Assembly (NCBI RefSeq): GCF_014174495.1
Contig: NZ_JACJHR010000003.1
Coordinates: 1 to 64,000, forward strand
DNA length: 64,000 bases
Direction of reading: 5' to 3'
From: Amycolatopsis echigonensis
Lineage (GTDB): Bacteria > Actinomycetota > Actinomycetes > Mycobacteriales > Pseudonocardiaceae
Below are positions 50,518 to 59,390 of this stretch, piece by piece. Each line of letters begins with the position of its first letter. Within the stretch, counting starts at the first letter, position 1. The position numbers and the translations under genes were made by a program. A model generated the notes under the pieces. It was not told where the DNA came from, searched no databases, and saw only the letters and a list, made by a program, of their open reading frames with translations.

Positions 50518-51630
50518 ATGAAAGTGAAGATCGCGGTGCTCGGGGGCGGGCACGGTTCCTGGGCCACGGTGGCGGAACTCGCCGAGCACGGCCACGAAGT
50601 GCGCTGGTGGCGGCGGAACGCCGAGGCACTGGAAGCGGTGCGCGCAGCCGGAGCGGTGGAGGTCCGGGATTACCGGGGTTCCCGCTCGGTGCCGGTGGGC
50701 GACGGCACGGGGAAGATCAACCCGGTGACGGACCTCGCCGAAGCGGTGCGCGGCGCGGCCCTGATCGTGATCCCGCTGCCGTCGACCACGCACGACGACC
50801 TGGCTCCCCGGCTCGCACCGCTGCTGACCGAGGGCCAAGTGGTTCTCCTGCCGCCGGGCACGTTCGGTTCGATGGTGTTCGCGAAGGCCGTCGCCGCGGC
50901 GGGCGGAAGCTCGGAGATCGCCTTCGCCGAAGCCGGGACGCTGCCTTATCTCGCGCGTCGGCACGGTGACGCGGAAGTGGTGATCAGCGGGTACGCGACG
51001 CGTCTGCCGACCGGGGTTTTCCCGCTGCGGCTGGCGGAAAGCGCGTTCACAACCCTGCGCGAGGCCTACCCGAGCATCGAGGACGCGGGCGACGGGCTCA
51101 GCGGCGCGCTGATGAACGCGGGCCCGATCATCCATCCGCCGCTGATCACGATGAACGCCGGTCCGCTGGAGCATTTCGCCGCCTGGGACATCCACAACGA
51201 GGGTACGCAGCCGTCGATCCGCCGGGTCACCGACGCGCTCGACGCCGAGCGGGTCGCGCTGCGCGAAGCGTTCGGCTACGGCGCGCCGCACTTCCCGCTG
51301 GCCGACCACTACGCGACTGACGGCGAGGAATGGATGTACGGCCGGGCGGCGCACGAGCGGCTCACCGACAGCGGCGACTGGCGCGAGAAGATCGACCTCC
51401 ACACGCACCGCTACATGGTGGAAGACACACGGCTCGGCCTGTCGCTGCTGGTGTCCGCGGGCCGCTGGGCCGGCGTGCCGACGCCGGTCGCGGCGGGTCT
51501 GCTGGCTCTCGGTTCCGCCGTCACCGGCCGCGATTTCTACGCCGAGGGCCGGACGTTCGAGAACCTCGGACTGGCGGATCTCGACCGGGCCGGTCTGACC
51601 GAACTGCTGCGGGACGGAGTCCAGTCGTGA
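50518..51630 (+). CDS. NAD/NADP octopine/nopaline dehydrogenase family protein
   Basis: 370-residue opine-dehydrogenase-type oxidoreductase. N-terminal Rossmann domain IAVLGGGHGSWATVAELAEHGHEVRWWRR; PSTTHDDLAPRLAPLLTEGQVVLLPPGTFGSMVFAKAV is shared with the family; the C-terminal octopine_DH domain has LMNAGPIIHPPLITMNAG, FAAWDIHNEGTQPSIRRVTDALDAER and HRYMVEDTRLGLSLLVSAGRWAGVPTPVA. It catalyses reversible reductive condensation of an amino acid and a keto acid, or oxidation of such a compound. GTGA coupling to a hydroxyacyl-CoA-dehydrogenase-like gene suggests a catabolic pair. Confidence 0.87.
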   Translation: MKVKIAVLGGGHGSWATVAELAEHGHEVRWWRRNAEALEAVRAAGAVEVRDYRGSRSVPVGDGTGKINPVTDLAEAVRGAALIVIPLPSTTHDDLAPRLAPLLTEGQVVLLPPGTFGSMVFAKAVAAAGGSSEIAFAEAGTLPYLARRHGDAEVVISGYATRLPTGVFPLRLAESAFTTLREAYPSIEDAGDGLSGALMNAGPIIHPPLITMNAGPLEHFAAWDIHNEGTQPSIRRVTDALDAERVALREAFGYGAPHFPLADHYATDGEEWMYGRAAHERLTDSGDWREKIDLHTHRYMVEDTRLGLSLLVSAGRWAGVPTPVAAGLLALGSAVTGRDFYAEGRTFENLGLADLDRAGLTELLRDGVQS

Positions 51631-52598
51631 TCGCCATCGTCGGCGCCGGGAGGATGGGCGAGGGCATCGCGCTGGCCTTCCTCGCGGCGGGACATCCGGT
51701 ACTGCTCGCGGACGTCAAGGACCGCACCGAGGAGGAACGCCAGCTCCGGCGCGACGAGGTCCGCAAGCGCCTCGCCGACCGGCTGCGCGCGATGTCCGGC
51801 CACGCGGACGCGCTGGAAAGCCTGACGCTGGGCGACCGTTCGGCGAAGGAACTCGCCGACGCGACCGTGGTGTTCGAGGCCGTGCCGGAGGTCATGGAGA
51901 TCAAACGCGAGGTGTTCGGCTGGCTCGGCTCGCAGGTGCCGGAGTCGGCGGTGCTGGCCTCGACGACGTCGACCTTTCTGGTCACGCAGATCGCGGAGCT
52001 CGCCGACCGGCCGGAGCGGGTCGTCAACGCGCACTGGCTCAACCCGGCCGAATTGATGCCGCTGGTCGAGGTCAGCCGGAGCGACGGCACCGATCCGGCC
52101 GCGGTCGACCGGCTCGTGGAGCTGCTGCGCGAAATCGGCAAGGTGCCGGTGGTGTGCGGACCTGCCGCCGGGTACATCGTGCCGCGGCTGCAGGCGCTGC
52201 TGATGAACGAGGCCGCGCGGATGGTCGAGGAAGGGGTGGCCGGAGCCGCCGAGATCGACCTCGCGGTCCGCGCCGGGCTCGGGCCGCGGTTTTCGGTGCT
52301 GGGGCCGCTGGAATTCATCGACTGGGGCGGCGGCGACATCCTGTACTACGCCTCGCGCTACCTGACCGGCGAACTCGGCGAACGGTTCCAGGCGCCCGCG
52401 ATCGTCGAGGAGAACATGACCGGCCAGCGGCGAGGCCTCCAGGACGGGACCGGGTTCTACCGCTTCGACCCGGCCGGAGTGCCGGATTACCGGGCGGCGC
52501 GGATACGGGAGTTCGAGGAGATCTTCCGGCTGCGCGAACCGCATTTGCGAGACGGGACACCGGTTCCGGTGCGCCCGGAGGACGGTTCGGAGGAGTGA
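51627..52598 (+). CDS. 3-hydroxyacyl-CoA dehydrogenase family protein
   Basis: 323-residue NAD-dependent dehydrogenase: AIVGAGRMGEGIALAFLAAGHPVLLADVKD, ATVVFEAVPEVMEIKREVFGWLGSQVPESAVLASTTSTFLVTQIAELADRPERVVNAHWLNPAELMPLVEV, then the C-terminal helical domain CGPAAGYIVPRLQALLMNEAARMVEEGVAGAAEIDLAVRAGLGPRFSVLGPLEFIDWGGGDILYY. The usual HFFNP catalytic context reads NAHWLNPAELMP, as in substrate-divergent members such as hydroxy-acid dehydrogenases not using CoA. GTG start overlaps the upstream stop (GTGA). Confidence 0.87.
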   Translation: MIAIVGAGRMGEGIALAFLAAGHPVLLADVKDRTEEERQLRRDEVRKRLADRLRAMSGHADALESLTLGDRSAKELADATVVFEAVPEVMEIKREVFGWLGSQVPESAVLASTTSTFLVTQIAELADRPERVVNAHWLNPAELMPLVEVSRSDGTDPAAVDRLVELLREIGKVPVVCGPAAGYIVPRLQALLMNEAARMVEEGVAGAAEIDLAVRAGLGPRFSVLGPLEFIDWGGGDILYYASRYLTGELGERFQAPAIVEENMTGQRRGLQDGTGFYRFDPAGVPDYRAARIREFEEIFRLREPHLRDGTPVPVRPEDGSEE

Positions 52599-52634
52599 TC
52601 CTCGGCGGCGGCCGCGGGTTCGGGCCCGCGGCCG

Positions 52635-53699
52635 TCAGCACTCCTCAAGCCATCCGGCTGCCTGGACAGTGAGCGGATGAGTGTCGCCGAAGACTGCGGC
52701 AAGCCCGGCGACCACGGACTCCAGCTCCGCGGCGGCACTCACCCGGTCGCCCCGTCGGGCGGCGGCCCGGGCCAGCGTCGCGCGGAGGCCGAGCACGATC
52801 GGATGTCCTGCCGGCCAAGCACCGGCGGCCAGCACGGTTCGCGCACAGTGCTCGGCTTCGTCCAGCTCGCCGCTCTCTACGCAGGCACGCGCGAGCGTGC
52901 TGCGGACGACCAGCGCGCCTCGGCCTCGTGCCTCGGCCAGGACCTGGCGGAGCAGGACGGCTGCCTCGGAGGCTTGCCCTGCTTTCAGGAGCACGGCCGC
53001 CAGGGACTCCGCCAGCTCTGGCCGCTTCCCGAACAGTTCGCGCATCGGTGCGATCGCCGGCTCCGGATCTCCGGTTTCGGCTTGCACGACCAAACGGAGT
53101 CCGCGGATCGCGTCTCGTTGCTCGTCGGTCGCACAGAGCGAATCCTCGTCCGCCAGCAGTTGTCCGACCGCCTCATAGCGGGTCAGCGTGCGCAGCATGG
53201 TGATCTTCCGGCGGCGTCCGGCTTTCGTCAGCGAGTGTGCCGGGCCGAGTTCGGCCGCGCAGTAGTCGACGTGCGCGTCCACCACGGCCAGCGCGTCTTC
53301 GTACTGCGCCGCCACGCCGTAGGCTTCCGCGAGGAACAGCTGGGTCTTGAACGTCGCGGGCTGGCGCGCGCCCCACGTTTCCTCGAACAGCTCCGCGGTC
53401 CGTTCCAGCAGCGGGATCGCTTCCGCCGGACGGCCCTGCGAGGTCTGGCAGTGCGCCAGATTCGCCCACGCGGCAAGGGTCTCCGGCCCGCGCGGACCGA
53501 AGGTTTCGGTCAACGCGGGCACGAGGTCCGCGTAATGCCGCTCCGCCGCCGACCAGTCCTCGTTCTTGACCAGCAATTGACCCAGCAGGAACCGCCGGCG
53601 CAGGTTCGGCACGCTGTTCGGGTTGCGCGCCTTCGCGAGGGCGGCCCGCAGCGCGGCGACCTCGTCAGCGGGCTCTGGCTTCGGGCGGAGGAATCTCAC
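52635..53699 (-). CDS. Tetratricopeptide-repeat protein
   Basis: 354-residue all-helical protein made of TPR-like units: AERHYADLVPALTETFGPRGPETLAAWANLAHCQTSQGRPAEAIPLLERTAELFEETWG, and later ESLAAVLLKAGQASEAAVLLRQVLAEARGRG and RGDRVSAAAELESVVAGLAAVFGDTHPLTVQAAGWL. The pattern resembles the TPR half of actinobacterial AfsR/NB-ARC or FxSxx-COOH system proteins but no other domain is attached. Likely a protein-interaction scaffold. GTG start at 53697-53699. Function unknown. Confidence 0.75.
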   Translation of the reverse strand: MRFLRPKPEPADEVAALRAALAKARNPNSVPNLRRRFLLGQLLVKNEDWSAAERHYADLVPALTETFGPRGPETLAAWANLAHCQTSQGRPAEAIPLLERTAELFEETWGARQPATFKTQLFLAEAYGVAAQYEDALAVVDAHVDYCAAELGPAHSLTKAGRRRKITMLRTLTRYEAVGQLLADEDSLCATDEQRDAIRGLRLVVQAETGDPEPAIAPMRELFGKRPELAESLAAVLLKAGQASEAAVLLRQVLAEARGRGALVVRSTLARACVESGELDEAEHCARTVLAAGAWPAGHPIVLGLRATLARAAARRGDRVSAAAELESVVAGLAAVFGDTHPLTVQAAGWLEEC

Positions 53700-53860
53700 C
53701 TGGACAGTCTGCCCTGGCCAGCGGTTCAGTCCTCCTTCAGCCGTCCGGCAGCTCCCCGGGAGTGTGCCGTCCCCCACTCGACTGGGCCACTCCCCTGGTT
53801 ACCCACCGGTAACAAGGGCTAGGGTGCGGGACAGGAACACTCTCGACTTCAGGAGCATTC

Positions 53861-55105
53861 GTGGCCGCACCAGCTACGCCGCCGCTCGCGCCCGCCGCGC
53901 GAGGGGTGCGCAATGTCGTCTTCGTCGAAGGGGTACGCACGCCCTTCGGCAAGGCGGGCGACAAGGGCATGTACGCCGGGACCCGGGCGGACGACCTCGT
54001 CGTCAACGCCATCCGCGAGCTGCTGCGGCGGCATCCGGAGCTGCCGCCCGAGCGCGTGGACGAGGTGGCGATCGCCGCGACGACGCAGACCGGCGACCAG
54101 GGCCTGACCATCGGCCGCACCGCCGCGCTGCTCGCCGGGCTGCCGAAGTCCGTGCCGGGCTTCGCGATCGACCGGATGTGCGCGGGCGCGATGACCGCGG
54201 TGACCACCACCGCGAGCGGCATCGGCTTCGGCGCCTACGACATCGCCATCGCCGGCGGCGTCGAGCACATGGGCCGCCACCCGATGGGCGAGGGCGTCGA
54301 CCCGAACCCGCGGATCGTCGCGGACAAGCTGGTCGACCCGACCGCGCTCGTGATGGGCCAGACCGCGGAGAACCTGCACGACCGGTTCCCGGAGATCACG
54401 AAGGAGCGCACGGACGCGTTCGCCGCGCGCAGCCAGGAGCGCTACGCCGAGGCCGTGAAGACCGGCAAGATCGGCCCCGAGCTGGTGCCCGTCGCCACCC
54501 GCAGCAAGGAACTCGGCTGGGGCCTCGCGACCGAGGACGAGCCGCCCCGCCCGGGCACGACCGTCGAGCAGCTGGCGAAGCTGAAGACGCCGTTCCGTCC
54601 GCACGGCCGGATCACCGCGGGCAACGCGGCCGGTCTCAACGACGGCGCGACCGCGGCGATCCTCGCCGACGAGGACACCGCGCGCGAGCTGGGCCTGCCG
54701 ATCGGGATGCGGCTGGTCGGCTACTCGTTCGCCGGCGTCGAGCCGGAGGTGATGGGCATCGGCCCGGTGCCGGCCACCGAGAAGCTGTTCCAGCGCACCG
54801 GTCTGTCCATTGAGGACATCGGCCTGTTCGAGATCAACGAGGCGTTCGCGGTGCAGGTGCTCGCGTTCCTCGACCACTTCGGCATCGCCGACGACGACCC
54901 GCGGGTCAACCAGTGGGGCGGCGCGATCGCGTGCGGCCACCCGCTGGCCTCGTCCGGCGTGCGGCTGATGACGCAGCTGGCCCGCCAGTTCGCCGAGCGC
55001 CCCGACGTGCGCTACGGCCTCACCACGATGTGCATCGGCATCGGCATGGGCGGCACCGTGATCTGGGAAAACCCGGCATACAACGGCTCTGAGGGGGCGA
55101 AGTAA
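53861..55105 (+). CDS. fadA: Acetyl-CoA C-acyltransferase (thiolase)
   Basis: 414-residue thiolase performing the last step of beta-oxidation. NVVFVEGVRTPFGKAG, the acyl-accepting Cys107 in IDRMCAGAMTAV, GGVEHMGRHPMG, GRITAGNAAGLNDGATAAIL, NEAFAVQVLAF, GGAIACGHPLASSGVR (His) and TTMCIGIGMGGT (second Cys) are all present. GTG start with AGGAGC 4 nt upstream. Its TAA overlaps the fadB ATG (TAATG), the classic fadAB pair with subunits forming a trifunctional complex. Confidence 0.95.
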   Translation: MAAPATPPLAPAARGVRNVVFVEGVRTPFGKAGDKGMYAGTRADDLVVNAIRELLRRHPELPPERVDEVAIAATTQTGDQGLTIGRTAALLAGLPKSVPGFAIDRMCAGAMTAVTTTASGIGFGAYDIAIAGGVEHMGRHPMGEGVDPNPRIVADKLVDPTALVMGQTAENLHDRFPEITKERTDAFAARSQERYAEAVKTGKIGPELVPVATRSKELGWGLATEDEPPRPGTTVEQLAKLKTPFRPHGRITAGNAAGLNDGATAAILADEDTARELGLPIGMRLVGYSFAGVEPEVMGIGPVPATEKLFQRTGLSIEDIGLFEINEAFAVQVLAFLDHFGIADDDPRVNQWGGAIACGHPLASSGVRLMTQLARQFAERPDVRYGLTTMCIGIGMGGTVIWENPAYNGSEGAK

Positions 55106-57213
55106 TGACTTTCACCGCTGAAGAGGCGAAGGCGGCGTTCCCGGACGAGGTCGTGACCAACGCGGTCACCAACCTGGTCAAGGTGCCGGGGCTGGACAAG
55201 CCGGTCGCACTGATCACTTTGGACAACGGGCACGACCACACCCGGCCGAACACCTTCGGCCCGCAGGGTCTCGTCGCGCTGAACACCGCGCTGGACGAGG
55301 CGTTCGCCGCCGAGCCCGCCGCGATCGCGGTCACCGGCAAGCCGTTCATCTTCGCCGTCGGCGCGGACCTTTCCGGCGTCGAGGCGGTGTCGGACCCGAA
55401 GCTGGCGCGGGAGATCGCGCAGACCGGGCACGACGTGTTCCGGCGGCTCACCGAGTCGAAGATCCCGACGTTCGGGTTCGTCAACGGCGCGGTGATGGGC
55501 GGCGGGCTCGAGCTCGCGCTGTCCTGCCACTACCGGACGCTGTCGGAGAACACCGCGGCGATCGCGTTCCCCGAGGTGTTCCTCGGCCTGTTCCCGGGCT
55601 GGGGCGGCACGCAGCTGCTGCCGAACCTGATCGGCCCGGACGCCGCCGTCACCGTGATCATCGAGAACGCGCTGGCGCAGAACAAGATGCTGAACGTGCG
55701 CAAGGCCGCCGAACTCGGCATCGTCGACGAGGTCTTCGGTTCCGCGGACTACCTGGAGCAGTCGCTGCTGTGGCTGGCCAAGGTCGTCAACGGCGAAATC
55801 ACCCCGGCTCGCCGGGAGATCGACCGCGGCGCGGAGTGGGACGCGGCCATCGCGCGCGCCAAGTCCATCGTGGACGGTCGCACCCACGGTGCCTCGCCGG
55901 GCGCGACGAAGGCTGTCGAACTGCTGGAACTGGCGCGGGAGAACGATCTCGACCGCGGTTACGCGGCGGAGACCGACGGGCTCGCCGAGCTGCTGATGTC
56001 GGACGTGCTGCGAGCCGGGCTGTACTCGTTCAACCTGGTCAACAAGCGGGCCAAGCGGCCGGCCGGTGCGCCGGACAAGTCGTTGGCGCGCAAGGTGAAC
56101 AAGGTCGGCATCGTCGGCGCGGGGCTCATGGCCAGCCAGCTGGCGCTGCTGTTCGTGCGCCGCCTGAAGGTTCCGGTGGTGCTCACCGACGTCGACCAGG
56201 CGCGCGTCGACAAGGGCGTGGGCTACGTCCACGAGGAGATCGACAAGCTGCTGGCCAAGAAGCGGGTTTCGCCGGACGGCGCGAACCGGCTGAAGGCACT
56301 CGTCACCGGCTCGCTCGACAAGGCCGCGTTCTCCGACGCGGACTTCGTGATCGAGGCCGTTTTCGAAGAGCTGGGCGTGAAGCAGCAGGTGTTCGCCGAA
56401 CTGGAGCAGCACGTCTCGCCCGAGGCGATTCTGGCCACGAACACGTCCTCGCTCTCGATCACCGCGATGGCCTCGAAGCTGCAGCACCCGGAGCGCGTGG
56501 TCGGCTTCCACTTCTTCAACCCGGTGGCCGTGCTGCCGCTGCTGGAGATCGTGCGCGGCGAGAAGACCGACGACGCGACGCTGGCGACCGCGTTCTCGGT
56601 CGGCAAGCAGCTGAAGAAGTCCAGCGTGCTGGTGAAGGACGCGACGGCGTTCGTCGTGAACCGGCTGCTGCTGCGTTTCCTCGGCGAGGTGCTGGTCGCG
56701 GTGGACGAGGGCACGCCGTTCGACGTGGCCGACTCCGCGCTCGAGCCGCTCGGCCTGCCGATGTCGCCGCTGAACCTGATGCAGCTCGTCGGCCCGGCCA
56801 TCGCGCTGCACGTCGGCGAGACGCTGCACGGCTCGTTCCCGGACCGCTTCACCGTGAGCGAGAACCTCGAGAGGTTCGTGAAGGCGGGCAAGAAGGGCGT
56901 CTGGACCTGGGACGCGAACGGCACGCCGTCGGTCGACCCGGAGGTCGCCGAACTGTGGAAGCAGGGCGACCAGCCCTCGACCGCCGAGCAGGTCCGCGAC
57001 CGCGCGCTGAACGCGATCGCCGAGGAGGTCCGGATCATGCTCGACGAGGGCGTGGTCGCGGAGGCCCAGGACATCGACCTGTGCCTGATCCTCGGCGCCG
57101 GCTGGCCGTTCTGGCTGGGCGGCATCACGCCGTACCTCGACCGGTCGGGCGTCTCGGAGCGGGTCAACGGCAAGCCGTTCCTCTCCCAGGGCGTCGCTTC
57201 GGTTCCGGCGTAA
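55105..57213 (+). CDS. fadB: Beta-oxidation multifunctional protein (enoyl-CoA hydratase/3-hydroxyacyl-CoA dehydrogenase)
   Basis: 702-residue FadB. Hydratase half: FIFAVGADLSGVEA, GFVNGAVMGGGLELALSCHYR and FPEVFLGLFPGWGGTQLLP with both catalytic Glu positions. Dehydrogenase half: KVNKVGIVGAGLMASQLALLFVRR, VIEAVFEELGVKQQVFAELE, ATNTSSLSITAMA, VVGFHFFNPVAVLPLLEIV (His) and a duplicated C-terminal helical domain. The GAGLMA variant of GAGxMG is normal in actinobacterial members. ATG overlaps the fadA stop. Confidence 0.95.
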   Translation: MTFTAEEAKAAFPDEVVTNAVTNLVKVPGLDKPVALITLDNGHDHTRPNTFGPQGLVALNTALDEAFAAEPAAIAVTGKPFIFAVGADLSGVEAVSDPKLAREIAQTGHDVFRRLTESKIPTFGFVNGAVMGGGLELALSCHYRTLSENTAAIAFPEVFLGLFPGWGGTQLLPNLIGPDAAVTVIIENALAQNKMLNVRKAAELGIVDEVFGSADYLEQSLLWLAKVVNGEITPARREIDRGAEWDAAIARAKSIVDGRTHGASPGATKAVELLELARENDLDRGYAAETDGLAELLMSDVLRAGLYSFNLVNKRAKRPAGAPDKSLARKVNKVGIVGAGLMASQLALLFVRRLKVPVVLTDVDQARVDKGVGYVHEEIDKLLAKKRVSPDGANRLKALVTGSLDKAAFSDADFVIEAVFEELGVKQQVFAELEQHVSPEAILATNTSSLSITAMASKLQHPERVVGFHFFNPVAVLPLLEIVRGEKTDDATLATAFSVGKQLKKSSVLVKDATAFVVNRLLLRFLGEVLVAVDEGTPFDVADSALEPLGLPMSPLNLMQLVGPAIALHVGETLHGSFPDRFTVSENLERFVKAGKKGVWTWDANGTPSVDPEVAELWKQGDQPSTAEQVRDRALNAIAEEVRIMLDEGVVAEAQDIDLCLILGAGWPFWLGGITPYLDRSGVSERVNGKPFLSQGVASVPA

Positions 57214-57218
57214 CGCCT

Positions 57219-57252
57219 CGGCGGAGCCGCCCCGCGCAGGGCGGCTCCGCCG
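57219..57252 (+). terminator. Hairpin terminator after fadAB
   Basis: Perfect 14-bp GC arms (57219-57232, 57239-57252) with a 6-nt loop, 5 nt past the fadB stop; no U-tract. Confidence 0.75.
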
Positions 57253-57353
57253 TGAACCCGGACACACCGAGCACTTCGTGACCTTCCGGGCACCACCCGT
57301 TCACCGCTGCCCCATAGCGTCCTGCCGAATCTTTCGAGCAGGTCAGGAGCAGG

Positions 57354-58955
57354 ATGAACAGCACGAACCCGGACGGCGTCGGCCGTCGCGGATTCTTCAA
57401 GCGCGCGGGGCTGGCCGGTGCCGTCGCGGCCGGGGCGCCGATGCTGGCTTCGGGCCAGGCCGACGCGGCAGACCTGGATCTGGGGCTGGACCTCGACTGG
57501 CTGTTCGGCCGCCGCTACCAGTGGGTCGTCGGCGATCACCACACGCACAGCCAGTATTCGTACGACGCGATGTACACCATCGACCGGATCGCGGCCGGCG
57601 CGCGCGAGCACGGCGCGAAGTGGGTCGTCTTCACTGATCACGGGCACGCGACGCACGAGAAGTCGTCGGTGGAGCCGACCAGCCGTGACGTGCTTGCCGC
57701 GCAGCGGAGGCATCCGGATCTGTTGCTGTGGCAGGGCATGGAGTGGAACGTGCCGGGCGCGGAGCACGCGACGCTGTTCTTCCAGGCGGGGCGCGAGCAG
57801 GCGAGCGTGCTGCGCGAGTTCGAGCGCAGCTTCGACTGGCGGCTGACGGGTTCCGAATCCTCCAGCCCGGAGCACGAAGCGTTGGCGCTCAACGGTTTGC
57901 GGTGGCTCGCCGAACAGGAACGCACGCGTCGGATCCACGCGCCGGTCGTGCTGATCAACCACCCGCTGCGCAACGGCCGGGTGTCGCCGCACGAACTGCG
58001 CAACTACCGCGACACCGCGCCCGGAATCGTGATCGGCATGGAAGGCGCGCCCGGCGCACAGGCCGACGGATTCCCGAAGCCGCAAGGCAATGGCGGTGCG
58101 CGGGGCGGTTACGCCAACAACCCCGGTGCGAACTCGTGGCCCGGCTTCCCGGCCGAGGCGTACCGCACGTTCGGCGGCTGGGACTGGACCACCGCGAAGG
58201 TCGGCGGCCTGTGGGATTCCCTGCTGGCCGAAGGAAAACCGTGGTGGATCACTACTAACTCCGACTCGCACTACAACCGCGGCGACCAGCTCGTGCGGCC
58301 CGCGGTGCCGGACGGCTGGTACGAGCAGACCGGCAAGTACCCGGACCCGGTCGACAGCGGGGTCCCGCAATTGTCCGCGCCGTACGCGGATTTCTACCCC
58401 GGCGAGTTCAGCCGCACCGTGGTCGGCGTGCGGCGGCCGGGTTTCGAGGGCGTGCTGGAGGGTCTGCGCGCGGGGCGGATCTGGCTGTCTCACGGCGGTT
58501 TGGTGCAGCAGCTGGAAGTCGGCGTCCACGGCGATGGTGACTGCGCGACCTTTGGCGGACGACTGCGCGTGCGCCGCGGCTCGACGGTGACGGTCGTCGT
58601 GTCGGCGGTGACCGCGTACCGGCCGAACGGGTCAGGTTCGGTGCCGCGGCTCGGTCGGCTGGATGTGATCGCGGGCCCGGTCACCGGCCCGGCGGCGGAT
58701 CGCGACACGATGACTGCGCCGGGTACGCGAGTGGTGGAGTCGTTCACGCCTTCGCGCGGATACGCCGGTCGGCGGGTGACCTTTCAGCACACGTTCCGCA
58801 ATGTGCGGGAGCAGTTCTACGTGCGAGTCCGCGGAACGGACGGGAACCGGCAGGTCGCTTGCGGGATCGAACCGGCGATGGACGTGATCGGGCAGGCGAA
58901 TCCGTACGAAGACCTTTGGCTGTACGGGAATCCGACGTTCGTCGACGTCCGCTGA
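57354..58955 (+). CDS. Tat-exported PHP-domain metallophosphoesterase
   Basis: 533-residue secreted protein. Twin-arginine signal GRRGFFKRAGLAGAVAAG, cleavage likely near ADA-AD (about residue 38). PHP-type metal motifs: GDHHTHSQYSYDA, VFTDHGHATHE, LINHPLRNGR and TTNSDSHYNRGDQLVRP. A C-terminal beta-rich part (about 380-533) carries the VGVRRPGFEGVLEGLRAGRIWLSHGGL region seen in PHP proteins of this type. Probable extracytoplasmic phosphoesterase; substrate unknown. ATG start with GAGCAGG upstream. Single gene. Confidence 0.88.
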   Translation: MNSTNPDGVGRRGFFKRAGLAGAVAAGAPMLASGQADAADLDLGLDLDWLFGRRYQWVVGDHHTHSQYSYDAMYTIDRIAAGAREHGAKWVVFTDHGHATHEKSSVEPTSRDVLAAQRRHPDLLLWQGMEWNVPGAEHATLFFQAGREQASVLREFERSFDWRLTGSESSSPEHEALALNGLRWLAEQERTRRIHAPVVLINHPLRNGRVSPHELRNYRDTAPGIVIGMEGAPGAQADGFPKPQGNGGARGGYANNPGANSWPGFPAEAYRTFGGWDWTTAKVGGLWDSLLAEGKPWWITTNSDSHYNRGDQLVRPAVPDGWYEQTGKYPDPVDSGVPQLSAPYADFYPGEFSRTVVGVRRPGFEGVLEGLRAGRIWLSHGGLVQQLEVGVHGDGDCATFGGRLRVRRGSTVTVVVSAVTAYRPNGSGSVPRLGRLDVIAGPVTGPAADRDTMTAPGTRVVESFTPSRGYAGRRVTFQHTFRNVREQFYVRVRGTDGNRQVACGIEPAMDVIGQANPYEDLWLYGNPTFVDVR

Positions 58956-58973
58956 GGACAGTTCAGAGTCAGG

Positions 58974-59204
58974 TCAGGCGCGGTTCCGGCCGCGCCTGCC
59001 AGGCCGGAGTCCGACGCCGACGACAGTGAGCAGCCGGTCGAGCCCGACGAAGTCCTTCGGGTTTCTGGTCAGCAATGGGAACCGCTGCACGGCCGCCGTC
59101 GCGGCGATCTGCAGGTCCGTGCGGCGGGGACGAGGATCCCGCCCGAACCGGCGGACCAGTGCGGCAGCCGTGCCGGGACTGTCACCGCTCTTCCCCGAGC
59201 TCAC
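58974..59204 (-). pseudogene. VapC-like PIN toxin, C-terminal remnant
   Basis: Only the C-terminal part of a PIN domain is left: FGRDPRPRRTDLQIAATAAVQRFPLLTRNPKDFVGLDRLLTVVGV, with the third acidic site (RTD) and the TRNPKDF motif. The N-terminal 70 or so residues with the first Asp and the Glu, expected after the antitoxin stop, are missing from all frames. Hence not an active nuclease. Confidence 0.72.
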
Positions 59205-59385
59205 CCAGGCCGTCCTTGCCGAAGACAGCGTCGTCGGCCTCTCGCTCGCGGCGCCATTCGGCGCTGTCCATGGGCAGGAGCCCGCGGAAAGTTTCCTGGA
59301 TCTCGCCGAGTGTCCGGTTTCGCCGCGGTTCTTCCTGGGCGCGGTGCGGCACCAGGTCGGCGACCGGTTTTCCGTTGCGGGTCAC
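59182..59385 (-). pseudogene. Phd/VapB-like antitoxin, truncated at N-terminus
   Basis: 67 codons: VTRNGKPVADLVPHRAQ is the second half of a Phd/YefM DNA-binding domain, followed by the toxin-wrapping region LGEIQETFRGLLPMDSAEWRREREADDAVFGKD. The first 25-30 residues (MexxIRELRNxxxxVLRRVExGE type) are absent: the histidine-kinase stop is 6 bp upstream. Overlaps the toxin remnant by 23 nt as in intact pairs. Confidence 0.72.
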
Positions 59386-59390
59386 GCGTG

